Assembly: GCF_005930475.1 (NCBI RefSeq)
Contig: NZ_SJEW01000025.1
Span: 1 to 64,000, forward strand
Direction: 5' to 3'
Source: Modestobacter altitudinis
Lineage (GTDB): Bacteria; Actinomycetota; Actinomycetes; Mycobacteriales; Geodermatophilaceae
DNA length: 64,000 bases
This document shows, piece by piece, positions 24,953-33,761 of this stretch (position 1 is its first letter; each line of letters starts with the position of its first letter). The notes below the pieces were generated by a model that was not told where the DNA came from, searched no databases, and saw only the letters and a list, made by a program, of their open reading frames with translations. Made by a program: the position numbers and the translations under genes.

Positions 24953-26362
24953 TCACCTCAGGCGGACGAAGATGTTTAACACGTTGTCGTCGTCTTCGGC
25001 GCTCAAGTTGTCCGCCGCCGATTGGAAGGCGACTGAGCCGCCGTCGGCCGACATTGCGGGGAAGTTCGAACTGTCGTTCCCGCCCGGACCGTTGGTCCCG
25101 CTCGCGCGGCTCACCAGGGTTGTTGCCCGCTGGTCGAGATCACGCACGAATACATTGAAAACGTTGTTGTCGTCGTCCGCGCTCAGGTTGTCCGCGAGGG
25201 ACTCGAAGGCGACGTACCGGCCGTTCCCAGAGATGGAGGCGGACAGGGAGGCGTCGTCGGCTCCGGCGCCGTTGGTGCCGCTGGCACGGCTGATCAGCCG
25301 GGTGGTGCCGTTCTGGAGGTCGCGCACGAAGACGTTGGAGACGTTGTCATTGTCGTTGCCGCTCAGGTTGTCCGCGTTTGACTCGAAGGCTACGTACCGC
25401 CCGTTGCCGGAGATCGAGGGATTCGAGGAACCGTCATCGGCTCCATCGCCGTTGGAGCCGTCTGCTCGGCTAACTAGTCGGGTAGTGCCGTTTTGAACGT
25501 CGCGCACGAAGACGTTGGTGACGGCGTCGTCGTCGTTGGCGCTCAGGTTGTCCGCGGCGGACTCGAACGCGACATACCGACCATCGGCAGAAACTGACGG
25601 AAAGGCTGCGCCAGCATCCGCGGCAGCGCCGTTGGTGCCGTTGGCCCTGTCCACCAACCGGGTACTGCCGTTCTGGAGGTCGCGCACGAAGACGTTGGTG
25701 ACGGCGTTGTTGTCGTTGGCACTCAGGTTGTCCGCATCCGACTGGAACGCCACGAACCGTCCGCTTTGGGAAATGGAGGCGAACCCTGAGTCGCCGTCAC
25801 CTGCTGCCCCACTTATGCCGTTCGTCCGGCTCACCAGTACCGTCGTCCCGTCACCCACGTCACGCGCGAACACGTCCTCAACGGCATCGAGATCCACGGC
25901 GCTCAGGTTCGTGGCCCGCGACTGGAACGCGACACGATTTTCCCCCGAAATCGAGGGAAATGTGGACGCGTTGTCCGCTGCCGCACCGTTGGCGCCGTCG
26001 GCACGGCTGACCAGTCGAGTCCTGCCGTTCCGGACATCCCTCACGAAGATGTTGTCGACGTTGTCGTTGTCGTCGGCGCTGAGGTTGTTCGCGTTGGACT
26101 GGAAGGCGACGAGATGCCCGTCAGCGTTGGTCGACGGGAGAAAGCTGTCCTCGTCGCCCACCAGTCCGTTGGCGCCGTCCGCCCGGCTTACGAGGATGGT
26201 GACGGCCGGAGCGGCGGCCGCGGAGGTGGGCAACGCAACGACCATCGACACGGCGAGAGTTGCGACGGCGGGCGCCCGCCGGAATCGCCCCACGCCGACC
26301 GCCCGGGAGGCCGACTGGCCCCGCTCGCGTGAATGCTGACCGGACCACGACGAGATGGTCAT
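24953..26362 (-). CDS. secreted seven-bladed beta-propeller protein
   Basis: The 469-aa protein has a long signal peptide (Arg-rich n-region, hydrophobic core about residues 33-50, cut near SAAAAP) followed by seven repeats of about 57 residues with the pattern FPSISxDGRYVAFES, ADNLSxxD, NVFVRDLxNG and TTRLVSRADGxNG. The N-terminal strand VTILVSRADGANG supplies the fourth strand missing from the last blade, so the ring closes by the usual Velcro. Repeats resemble WD40/TolB-like PD40 repeats. The Asp-rich turns (DDNDNV) may bind calcium. Partner unknown. The start at 26362 has GGAGG 8 bp upstream. Confidence 0.82.
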   Translation of the reverse strand: MTISSWSGQHSRERGQSASRAVGVGRFRRAPAVATLAVSMVVALPTSAAAAPAVTILVSRADGANGLVGDEDSFLPSTNADGHLVAFQSNANNLSADDNDNVDNIFVRDVRNGRTRLVSRADGANGAAADNASTFPSISGENRVAFQSRATNLSAVDLDAVEDVFARDVGDGTTVLVSRTNGISGAAGDGDSGFASISQSGRFVAFQSDADNLSANDNNAVTNVFVRDLQNGSTRLVDRANGTNGAAADAGAAFPSVSADGRYVAFESAADNLSANDDDAVTNVFVRDVQNGTTRLVSRADGSNGDGADDGSSNPSISGNGRYVAFESNADNLSGNDNDNVSNVFVRDLQNGTTRLISRASGTNGAGADDASLSASISGNGRYVAFESLADNLSADDDNNVFNVFVRDLDQRATTLVSRASGTNGPGGNDSSNFPAMSADGGSVAFQSAADNLSAEDDDNVLNIFVRLR

Positions 26363-26585
26363 CGCGGAACCTCCGCTCACTTCCCTGCGTGAATGGAGGC
26401 CGCCGACATTTCTGCGTCGAGCTGCATCCCCACCCTGGCCTCGTACGTGTTCCAGCATGAGGTCAAGCCGTCACAGGAGCGTCACTGCGCCATCACCGGG
26501 CGTAGGAGACGTCGGACGATCAATGTCCGTGCCGCCCCGCGGGCAACATCTTCGTGTCAAAACCGGGTCCACCTGGAACCAGCTC

Positions 26586-26775
26586 AAATCCCGACCATCA
26601 CTTGATCGGCCTCGGCGTCCTCGGCCAAGTGATCGGCGATCAGGGCATGCAGCCCGACCAGCCCTCGACTCCCTCGGGCAGCCGCCGGCGAGCCAGCCGG
26701 CGGCTGGACACGTCGACGATCTCGATATCGTGATGGGCCTCCGCCCAGTCATCTTCGATGAACAACACTCTGCAA
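26586..26775 (-). pseudogene. IS110-family transposase N-terminal remnant
   Basis: Minus-strand text LFIEDDWAEAHHDIEIVD, RRLPEGVEG and then, after a frameshift, LHALIADHLAEDAEADQVMVG matches the N-terminal DEDD domain of IS110 transposases (the DDWAE motif). Only about 60 codons remain. The rest of 26363-27111 shows no gene. Confidence 0.6.
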
Positions 26776-27111
26776 CGGCCTCCTCCGGTCCGGCGTCAGC
26801 TGTCCGCAACCTGGAAGAAAAAACCGTGGCGACCTAAGGGATCAGTGCTCATCCGGCACGCCATCCCACCGCCCATCCGCCTTCTCCTCGCGCACCGGCG
26901 GGGGCACGATCCAAGCGTGGGCCTCGACCCTCGGGACTCGGGACGGGCAGTGTTCACCCGCTGGCGGCTCGGACACCCGATCCTGCTTCAGAGCCGACCG
27001 AATGTAGCCCCGTTAGAAGCAGGCAGCCCGCCGCTCGCGCTGCATCGGCAGGGCAACCGGTGGCCGCGGTACAAGCCCGCCCGCGCGGGGTCGGTGCGCG
27101 GGCTGGTCAGG

Positions 27112-27284
27112 TCAGACGCGGCTTCCGTGGAGGAGTAGGGCTAACCGGTCGCGCTGTTCGGCGGTCAGAGAGGGCGCTGCCTCTACAACTCGGCGCGGAT
27201 GTGATCCTCAAGCTGTTGCGCTCGTCGGACTTCGCTGCACGGGGGACCTAGGGCGCGGAGGCCACGGCCGTCGCCAATGGTCAT
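27112..27284 (-). pseudogene. broken copy of a small conserved ORF
   Basis: The minus strand encodes MTIGDGRGLRALGPPC and, after a 2-base insertion near 27185, LTAEQRDRLALLLHGSRV. It is a decayed relative of the intact 56-aa gene at 38488-38658, found 11 kb away in the same island. Confidence 0.65.
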
Positions 27285-27366
27285 CGGATCTCCTGCGGTG
27301 ACGGCCACGGGGGATGGACGGACGTCGGGACTGCCCCCACTTCAGTTGACTCGTCGGGTGGGATGG

Positions 27367-28225
27367 TCAGGCCGCGATAGCGGCGGGGCTGAGCGTCTTG
27401 TACTCGATCGGTGTGAGTCGGCCGAGACGGCGTTGGCGGCGCCGGCGGTGGTTGGTCCGCTCAATCCAAGTGATGATCGCCAGCCGTAGTTCTTCACGGG
27501 TGGCCCAGCGTTGGCGGTCGATCACGTTCTTCTGCAAGAGCGCGAAGAACAATTCCATCGCGGCGTTGTCGCCGCAGGCACCGACCCGGCCCGTCGAGCC
27601 GACCAGCCCGTTGTTCTTGATCGTGCGGACGAAGGCGTTCGAGCGGAACTGACTGCCGCGATCGGAATGGACCACGGTGCCGACCGGGTCCCGACGGATG
27701 GCGTTGCGAAGTGCCGCCATCGCCAGGGATGCCTTCATGCGGGAGTCGATGAAGTAGCCGACGATCCGCCCGGAGTAGACGTCCTTGATCGCGCAAAGGT
27801 AGAGCTTGCCTTCGGCGGTGCGGTGCTCGCTGATGTCGGTCAGCCACATGACGTTCGGTGCTGCCGCGGTGAAGACCCGGTCGACCAGGTCGTCGTGCAC
27901 CGGCGGGCCGGCCTTGCGATTGAGGCCGGCTTCTTCGCGAAGATCGACCAGATGCGCTGCTGGGAGCAGAGTCGGGCGACTCGGTTCTCACCTGCGGTGA
28001 TGCCTTGCTCGCGCAGTCCGTCAGCGATGAACCGGTAGCCGAACGCCGGGTCGTCGGCATGGATGTCGAGTGCGGCGTTGATCAGGTGCGCGTCGTCCCA
28101 GTCGCGCTGGCTGACCGGGTTGGCCTGCCACTTGTAGAACGCCTGTTTGGTGAAGCCGAGCACCCGGCAGGTCCCCGCGACGGGGATGTGCTCGGCGGCA
28201 AATTCACGACCAGCGGGTAGATCAT
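27367..28225 (-). pseudogene. IS3 orfB transposase, two frameshifts
   Basis: The DDE integrase-core domain is present in pieces: GFTKQAFYKWQANPVSQRDWDD, FGYRFIADGLREQGITAGENRVARLC, then after a frameshift near 27945 NVMWLTDISEH (first Asp), VVHSDRGSQFRS (second Asp) and MELFFALLQKNVI (Glu). A second frameshift lies close to the start (about 28205). The start ATG overlaps the orfA stop. All catalytic residues survive, but no single frame encodes them with the N-terminus. Confidence 0.82.
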
Positions 28226-28534
28226 TTTGGGAGGACTTCGCGGGCGAAGTAGGCCGTGGCCCGTCGCAGGATCTCGTTCTTCTGTTCCAGCAGCTTGTTG
28301 CGCCGGCGCAGCTCCCGCAGCTCCGCGGACTCGTCCTTTGCCGCCGCCTCCGCCGCCTCGATCGCCGCTGCTCGGTGGAGTGAGTCCGTCGTCTCGGTCG
28401 GCCATCTTCAGCCAGCGCTGCAGGCAGGACTCGGAGATCTCGAAGTCACGGGCGACCTGGGAGATCGACGCCTCGCCCTTGCGGGCGACGGCGATCACGT
28501 CACGCCGGAACTCCGGCGGGAACGGCTTGGGCAC
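28222..28534 (-). pseudogene. IS3 orfA, one frameshift
   Basis: The HTH part (PPEFRRDVIAVARKGEASI, SQVARDFEISESCLQRW) is followed, in another frame after about 28390, by the leucine-zipper part (KDESAELRELRRRNKLLEQ, ATAYFAREVLPK). OrfA normally fuses with OrfB by programmed frameshifting. Here the break is in the wrong place and points to decay. Confidence 0.78.
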
Positions 28535-28584
28535 GATGCTGATCCTTCCAGCGAGGCCGCAGCCTCACAGGGCAGGAGTCAACC

Positions 28585-28653
28585 GAATTGGGGGCAGTCC
28601 CCAGACAGCCGAATTGGCAGTCCCCAGACAGAATTGGGGGCAGTCCCCAGACA
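28585..28653. repeat. threefold repeat of the IS3 right end
   Basis: The sequence GAATTGGGGGCAGTCCCCAG at the IS3 right end is repeated immediately downstream, once shortened (GAATTGGCAGTCCCCAGACAG, about 28610) and once in full (about 28632). The array suggests repeated end-joining or slippage at the IS boundary. Confidence 0.7.
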
Positions 28654-28778
28654 GCGGAGTAGCGACCACAGGGCCCGCCAAAACCGCGGGCCTAGTTGGA
28701 GCGACGGTCCTGGCCCACACTGGGGCTCGCCCCGGCGCGGTCAGCGTCCCGGGACGCCCCCGGCAGGAGAGTGACCAG

Positions 28779-29069
28779 ATGGGCGTCTACCCAACCGGTG
28801 TCCGGTACCGGGGAATCAACCGGTCCGGCGCGGAAAGCCCCGACGAGTGGGACGGCTGGAAGTCGAAGACGGACTCGGGCTGGTACGACATCCCCGACGT
28901 GAGCAAGCTGACCCAGGACCTAGGCTTCTACGCCAGTCAGGGGTTCAACGCGCTCCGGTTCCCGGTGTCGATGCGGCAGAGACAGGCCATGCTCTGGTCG
29001 CTGCAGTCGGCGAGGGCCATCTCCCGATTCCTAGGCAGCGTTGCCCGATCATTCGGAAGGTTCAGCTGA
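28779..29069 (+). pseudogene. glycoside hydrolase (cellulase-like) 5' fragment
   Basis: The text YPTGVRYRGINRSGAESPDEWDGW, YDIPDVSKLTQDLGFYASQGFNALRFPVS is the beginning of a GH5-type (beta/alpha)8 hydrolase, where the start strand and GFNALRFP form the first barrel strands. After the residue corresponding to the Arg of RFPVS the protein ends with unrelated text and no catalytic Glu residues. It has a start and likely ribosome site but encodes no enzyme. Confidence 0.65.
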
Positions 29070-29490
29070 AGCGCCGCTTCCTCGTGCACGGATGCTCGCC
29101 GGGGCTTGGCTTCGTTACGTGTGGCGCGGTGATGGCGCCGTGACGGCATGGTGACGACCTGGCGAGAAGATCGGCCGTGGTGACGCAGCCTCCTGCGCAA
29201 GAAGGTCTTCCATGTTGCTCGCGCTACTCACCCAGGCGGGTGCTGTTCTTCACGCCGCGACGGGCCATGTGCGGTGAGGTTCGACGCCGGCACAGCCAGG
29301 CCCGCAGGTGCGAATAGTCGGGGCCTATGTCGACGCGGAGCCTGGCCGGTCGCCGTCGGCGCGGCCCGCAGCGCGAGCGGAGGGCGGGGCTGGCCTTCAT
29401 CGGCGGAATGAGCGCGAGGCTGTCGCGGGTGTTGGCCGCGCAATCGCTATCGGCGGCCGTGGTGAGGCGATGCGCGAGGAAGGAGAAGTA

Positions 29491-31110
29491 ATGGCAGTAA
29501 TCAACGGAGTCATGCCGGACGAGGGCGACCGGGGAGCAGACCGACCTGCTCGGATAGTGGTCAAGTTCCGACCCGAGGCCGGCTTGCGCGCCGGCGAGCC
29601 GATGTCCGCTTCAGAGTCAGGGCAGCTGGGCGAGCAGTGGTCTGCGGTTGTCGACGAGTTCCCCGACGCCGACTTCGCTATGTACTTCACTACTCTGGGA
29701 GAGGCGGAGCAGCGGGAGTTGACCGCTCGGACTCGCCACGCCACAGATGTGTTGCCCGATCTAGGGTCGTACCGCGCGGCGGAGCTGGCCGACCGGGCGC
29801 GCGCCGATGAGCTCGCCGCCGCCCTTCGGCGTATGGACTCGGTCGAAACGGCATACGTGGAAGCCGGGCCGGTGCCTCCTCCTGTGAACGCATCAGATGA
29901 TCCACGCGCTGTGAACCAGGGCTATCTGGACGCTGCGCCGACCGGTATCGACGCACGCTGGGCATGGTCGTTGGCCGACGGCGCCGGTGCCCGTTTCGTT
30001 GACCTCGAACGTGGGTGGACTCTCAATCACGAGGACCTCGTCGCGGCGAATATGGCCTTAATCTCTGGAGTCAACCAGGACTTCTTCGGCCACGGCACCG
30101 CCGTTCTCGGGGAAGTCGTCGGGGTCGACAATGTCATCGGAGGTATCGGCATCGCTCCGAGCGCGCCGGCCCGAGTTGTCTCGCAGTGGCGCACGCCGAC
30201 GAATTACAACACTGCGGACGCCATTGTCTCGGCGACGCTCGCGATGCAAGCCGGGGACGTCCTCCTTCTGGAGGCGCAAACGACGGTCGGCACACAAGCG
30301 TTCGTTCCGGTGGAGACTGAGCAGGCGGTGTTCGACGCCATTTTGGCCGCGACTACGGTCGGCATCGTGGTCGTCGAGGCGGCCGGCAACGGCGGACACA
30401 ATCTCGATACCGTGACTGACCCCAGTGGCAACCTCGTTTTCGACCGTGCAGGCCCGCATTTCCGGGACTCGGGCGCGATTATGGTGGGCGCAGCCAGCTC
30501 CACGGCGCCTCACAGCAGGCTCAGCTTTTCCAACTACGGCGCTCGCATCGACTGTTTCGCTTGGGGCGAGAACATCGACACGACTGGTGACGGCTGGATG
30601 GGCAACCTCACCACCAGCTACACCACGGGGTTCGGTGGCACCTCTGGAGCATCACCGATCATCACCGGTGCAGCGTTAATCATGCAATCCTGGCGTCGGG
30701 CCAACCTCGGAGCGCCCTACTCGCCGAGCGATCTGCGGTGGCGGCTCAGTCGAACCAGCGGCAATACGGCGAGCGCGAACCCGGCCTCCGACCGCATCGG
30801 AGTCATGCCAAACCTCAGGGCCTTGCTGGAGGAGGAGATCAACCCCTACAAGGTCGATCGGTGGCCAGCGATTGTCGCGATCCTTCTCGGCGTCATCCAG
30901 GACGGCGGTGGCGTCGTGCTGACACCCAGCGGCCCACGTCCGGTCGGTCCACTAGATCATGTGGCGCCGAACACGCGGGACATCCTGCTCGGCTTGGCCG
31001 CCACAGAGATAGCCACGATGATCGGCGATCGGGACTCAGGAATCGCCCTCAAGCGTGAAGCCGCACGCATCATCCGCGCAGCTTCCGAACGTCTCGCCTC
31101 CGAGGCGTGA
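29491..31110 (+). CDS. subtilisin-like serine protease (S8), island copy
   Basis: The 539-aa protein has an N-terminal propeptide-like domain (about 15-150), then a subtilase domain with Asp171 (FVDLERGW), His201 (FGHGTAVLGE), oxyanion Asn300 (AAGNGG) and Ser385 (GGTSGASP). No signal peptide is present, so action inside the cell or non-classical release is implied. A C-terminal domain of about 75 residues (VAILLGVIQDGGGVVLTPSGPRP, NTRDILLGLA) recurs at the end of the chromosomal subtilase at 61667. AGGAAGGAG lies 4 bp before the ATG. It is followed by the lyase-like gene on the same strand. Confidence 0.85.
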   Translation: MAVINGVMPDEGDRGADRPARIVVKFRPEAGLRAGEPMSASESGQLGEQWSAVVDEFPDADFAMYFTTLGEAEQRELTARTRHATDVLPDLGSYRAAELADRARADELAAALRRMDSVETAYVEAGPVPPPVNASDDPRAVNQGYLDAAPTGIDARWAWSLADGAGARFVDLERGWTLNHEDLVAANMALISGVNQDFFGHGTAVLGEVVGVDNVIGGIGIAPSAPARVVSQWRTPTNYNTADAIVSATLAMQAGDVLLLEAQTTVGTQAFVPVETEQAVFDAILAATTVGIVVVEAAGNGGHNLDTVTDPSGNLVFDRAGPHFRDSGAIMVGAASSTAPHSRLSFSNYGARIDCFAWGENIDTTGDGWMGNLTTSYTTGFGGTSGASPIITGAALIMQSWRRANLGAPYSPSDLRWRLSRTSGNTASANPASDRIGVMPNLRALLEEEINPYKVDRWPAIVAILLGVIQDGGGVVLTPSGPRPVGPLDHVAPNTRDILLGLAATEIATMIGDRDSGIALKREAARIIRAASERLASEA

Positions 31111-31228
31111 CCCGCCCGATCTGCCTTTCGAAGGTCTCTACACATGAGAAGTGGGACTATATTGACAAGCCATTCATGGGTGAGGAATTTTCGCGCCCTC
31201 AAGCGCCCGGAGAAGGAGGAGCCAAGCC

Positions 31229-32035
31229 GTGACATCAACTCCAATCGACCCTGACCCGCTGTACGTGCTCGATTGGGAAGAGTTCGAGGAGGGCGTCCCA
31301 CCGGGGCCTCCATCGGGATGGCGCCGGGACTACACATTAGAACCTTCCACTGCCGAGCCGCCGTACTCAATCGTCAGTACGCCCGGCCCGGTTCGAAGCG
31401 GCGCCCGCTCCGCGCGGTTCTTCCTGCACCGCCAAGATCCACTGCAGAGTTCCGGAACGCGAAGCGAACTCAAGACGCCCTGCTGTGAGCCGCCGGGTGC
31501 AGAGAGGTGGTATGGCTTCAGTATTTACCTTCCGGAAGACTGGTTGCCAGACCGGTCTCGAGAGAACGTTGCCCAATGGAAGCAAAACGACACGGAACCC
31601 TTGGATCCGCGACATGGTGGCTCTCCTCCCGCGGCCCTCACGATGGAGCAAGGGCAGTGGATTCTGACCACGCGCAAGTCGTCGTGGGATAACACTATTG
31701 ATCAAGACGTATGTGTCTATGCGCTTGGCGCGTGCGAGCTCGATAAATGGACAGACTGGGTGCTGCACGCAAAGTGGTCAGAGGGGAACGAGGGGTTCCT
31801 CGAGGTCTGGAAGAATTGCCAGAGTGTGCGGATACTAGAGGGGCAAAATAAGTTTGCCGACGGCCGGGGCCACTATTTCAAATTCGGGGTCTACAAGTGG
31901 GATTGGAACGTAAAAGATCCTAAGGACCCGAAATACAAGGCCACAGCTACGGATAAACGGCTTCTATATCTTGACGAGGTGAGGATTGCTGATGGCAGGG
32001 GTAGTCTTGAGGTGATCTCGCCGCCAGCGACCTGA
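31229..32035 (+). CDS. polysaccharide lyase-like (heparin lyase I fold) protein
   Basis: The 268-aa protein resembles the jelly-roll polysaccharide lyases related to heparinase I/PL20: SARFFLHRQDP and SSGTRSELKT near the start, WYGFSIYLPEDWLPD, VAQWKQNDTE, WTDWVLHAKWSEGNEGFLEVW and HYFKFGVYKW are in the expected order. These enzymes cleave uronic-acid glycans. No signal peptide is visible, which is odd for a lyase. GAAGGAGGA precedes the GTG start by 8 bp. It lies 118 bp after the subtilase gene, on the same strand; a joint role is possible but not shown. Confidence 0.72.
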   Translation: MTSTPIDPDPLYVLDWEEFEEGVPPGPPSGWRRDYTLEPSTAEPPYSIVSTPGPVRSGARSARFFLHRQDPLQSSGTRSELKTPCCEPPGAERWYGFSIYLPEDWLPDRSRENVAQWKQNDTEPLDPRHGGSPPAALTMEQGQWILTTRKSSWDNTIDQDVCVYALGACELDKWTDWVLHAKWSEGNEGFLEVWKNCQSVRILEGQNKFADGRGHYFKFGVYKWDWNVKDPKDPKYKATATDKRLLYLDEVRIADGRGSLEVISPPAT

Positions 32036-32581
32036 ACAAGTGTGATGACGTCTAAATGCCCACTTGGGGTCGCCGGAAGAGCTGGTGCGGGCCAGCGTCG
32101 AGTCGTCCGTCGGCTGGCACCCGGACCTGCCTGGTCGCACGTGCCCGGCCTCAGGTGGCCGGCGTCGCCGGGGCGGTGTTCGCCGTTCTCGCCGACCACG
32201 GGCTCATCCCTGACGCCAGCACCCCACCCTCCTGGACACCATCGGCCCAAGCACCTGGCGGATCGCCGCGCTCGGCCGCTGCTGTTTGTTCCTGCTCGAC
32301 ACCGACCGCGAGGGCCCCAGGTAGCCCGTCGCCCTATCGGGGATCACCAAATCGACCCGCCGCGTGGTCGAGGTTAAGCACGAGGGCCACATGCGGTGTC
32401 CATCACCGGGGGTGCTGCATGACCCAGCCGACTCCGACCGACGCGGACGTAGTGCCGGCATCCGACTGCTCGATTCATGAGGAGCAGACCTGCGGGGGCC
32501 TGAACGGCCGTGCCCGCTGCGTGCTCGTAGTAGGGGCACGCAGCGGCCAATGGCGGTAGCCACCGGTATCGGCGATCCCCG

Positions 32582-32692
32582 CGTTGACCTGCGAAATTGG
32601 TAGATCGGTGCTGGTTCGGGAACACCTTGAACCAGGCTTGAAAGCCGTTACGGGGTGACACCCCTTACGGGTTCGAATCCCACGCCGTCGGC
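32582..32692 (+). other. degenerate tRNA-like relic
   Basis: A D-arm-like GCGAAATTGGTAGA (about 32592), a variable-arm-like hairpin GGGGTGACACCCC and a T-arm GGGTTCGAATCCC (about 32669) appear in tRNA-Leu/Ser order, ending CGTCGGC. No canonical 5+7+5 anticodon arm or matching 5' acceptor strand can be folded, so it is not a working tRNA. The rest of 32036-33392 shows no convincing gene. Confidence 0.35.
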
Positions 32693-33392
32693 TTAGAGGC
32701 GCAGGTCAGCGGCGCTGTCGGTGCTGACCTGCGCGTGTCAGCGCGCACCACCATCGGCGGAGCCGCGCCGGCCCATCGTCCTGCTAGGACGTGCATGCCG
32801 ACGGCACCTCCCGACCCGCTGCGCCGTCTCTCATCAGGCGGGCAGCTGGCTAGTCGGCCCGTGTCGAGGTCCCCGCCGCGCGACCTACACGCCGGCGCGA
32901 TCGGAGCCACGCCGGGCTCGACTACGGAGGCCCCGTGGCCCTGGACGAGCACGGCCGTACTGGGAATCGTCGCCACGCAATTCGTCGACGTGGGCAACGT
33001 TGTGGCGCACTCGGTGGGTCTGACTCCCCGCGGGTCGTTCAACCTCGGTACCGCGGATGACTTCCCGGTTCCGGACCTCGCGGCCGTCATAACCGCATTG
33101 TGTCGTTCGACTTCGCCGCCTTCAGGTCGCACGCCGCAGTTGACGTGGGCTGCCAACCCGCTGGAGCCGCTGCACCAGGAGATTAGGCGGCGCACCGACG
33201 TCGCGGGCTGGGGGCAGCTCCGGCTTGCTAGGACTTCCGCAGGCCCGCGGGTTTGCGGTTCGTCGGCGCCGCTCCCGCTGACTTACGGCTGAGATGTGGT
33301 GCGCACGGCGGGGCCTTGGCGACAACGGAGACCGCTCCAAAAGGTCAATCAGGCGCTCCGACTCCGTCGCGACGCCGAGCCACCCACGAGGG

Positions 33393-33515
33393 ATGAGCAC
33401 GATGACGGACAGCACTGCCCGCATCAACTTGACCAGCAACGATGACCTGAAGCCCGCAAGCGAGAGCCAGATACCCAAGTCCAGTGACGGGAGGGGTGCG
33501 GAGGCGTCCCTGTAG
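33393..33515 (+). CDS. possible 40-aa peptide
   Basis: An ATG at 33393 (or 33402, with GAGGG upstream) opens a short Ser/Asp-rich frame. Composition is plausible, but there is no homology that I recognise. It lies just before the 55-aa gene and the C39-like gene on the same strand. Confidence 0.25.
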   Translation: MSTMTDSTARINLTSNDDLKPASESQIPKSSDGRGAEASL

Positions 33516-33588
33516 AACCGCTCTCGCGGTATTGTCCCGGCATCGGCAAGTTCCCGCCGACAGGTCCATCCGATTGCAGGAGGACGTC

Positions 33589-33756
33589 GTGGAGATTACC
33601 CCAGTCACTTCTCCGGTCGACCCTAACTCACCAGAGCTACTTCGCTGGGCCGAGCACAGGCGTCGGCAGCTCGATATGCGGCGAGAAGTGAAAGCCGGGA
33701 TACCGCTGCCGGTCGGTGATGACGAGTCAGCGCCGAAGCTGCCAGGAAACGACTGA
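33589..33756 (+). CDS. 55-aa protein preceding the C39-like peptidase gene
   Basis: A strong AGGAGG lies 4 bp upstream of the GTG start, making this short gene credible. The product is Pro- and Glu/Arg-rich (VTSPVDPNSPELLRWAEHRRRQLDMRREVKAG is its core) and is probably a single helix with flexible ends. It ends 5 bp before the start of the peptidase-like gene, so the pair is an operon. It could be a substrate, an adaptor or an inhibitor of that protein; nothing in the sequence decides. Confidence 0.55.
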   Translation: MEITPVTSPVDPNSPELLRWAEHRRRQLDMRREVKAGIPLPVGDDESAPKLPGND

Positions 33757-33761
33757 TCACG

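Larger units (their letters stand above)
27328..28600 (-). mobile_element. IS3-family insertion sequence (1.27 kb)
   Basis: Terminal inverted repeats of 23 bp (27328-27350 and 28578-28600, starting GGACTGCCCCCA) match at 21 of 23 positions and enclose two overlapping transposase frames on the minus strand. Size and gene plan are typical of IS3. Confidence 0.88.

Noticed and set aside
32582-32692. Functional tRNA gene
   Set aside because: T-arm and D-arm text is present, but the anticodon region cannot form a 5-bp stem with a 7-base loop and the 5' acceptor strand does not match.
32735-33292. Plus-strand 185-aa frame in E1
   Set aside because: No ribosome site, Pro/Arg-rich composition in both strands and no domain-like text; treated as non-coding.
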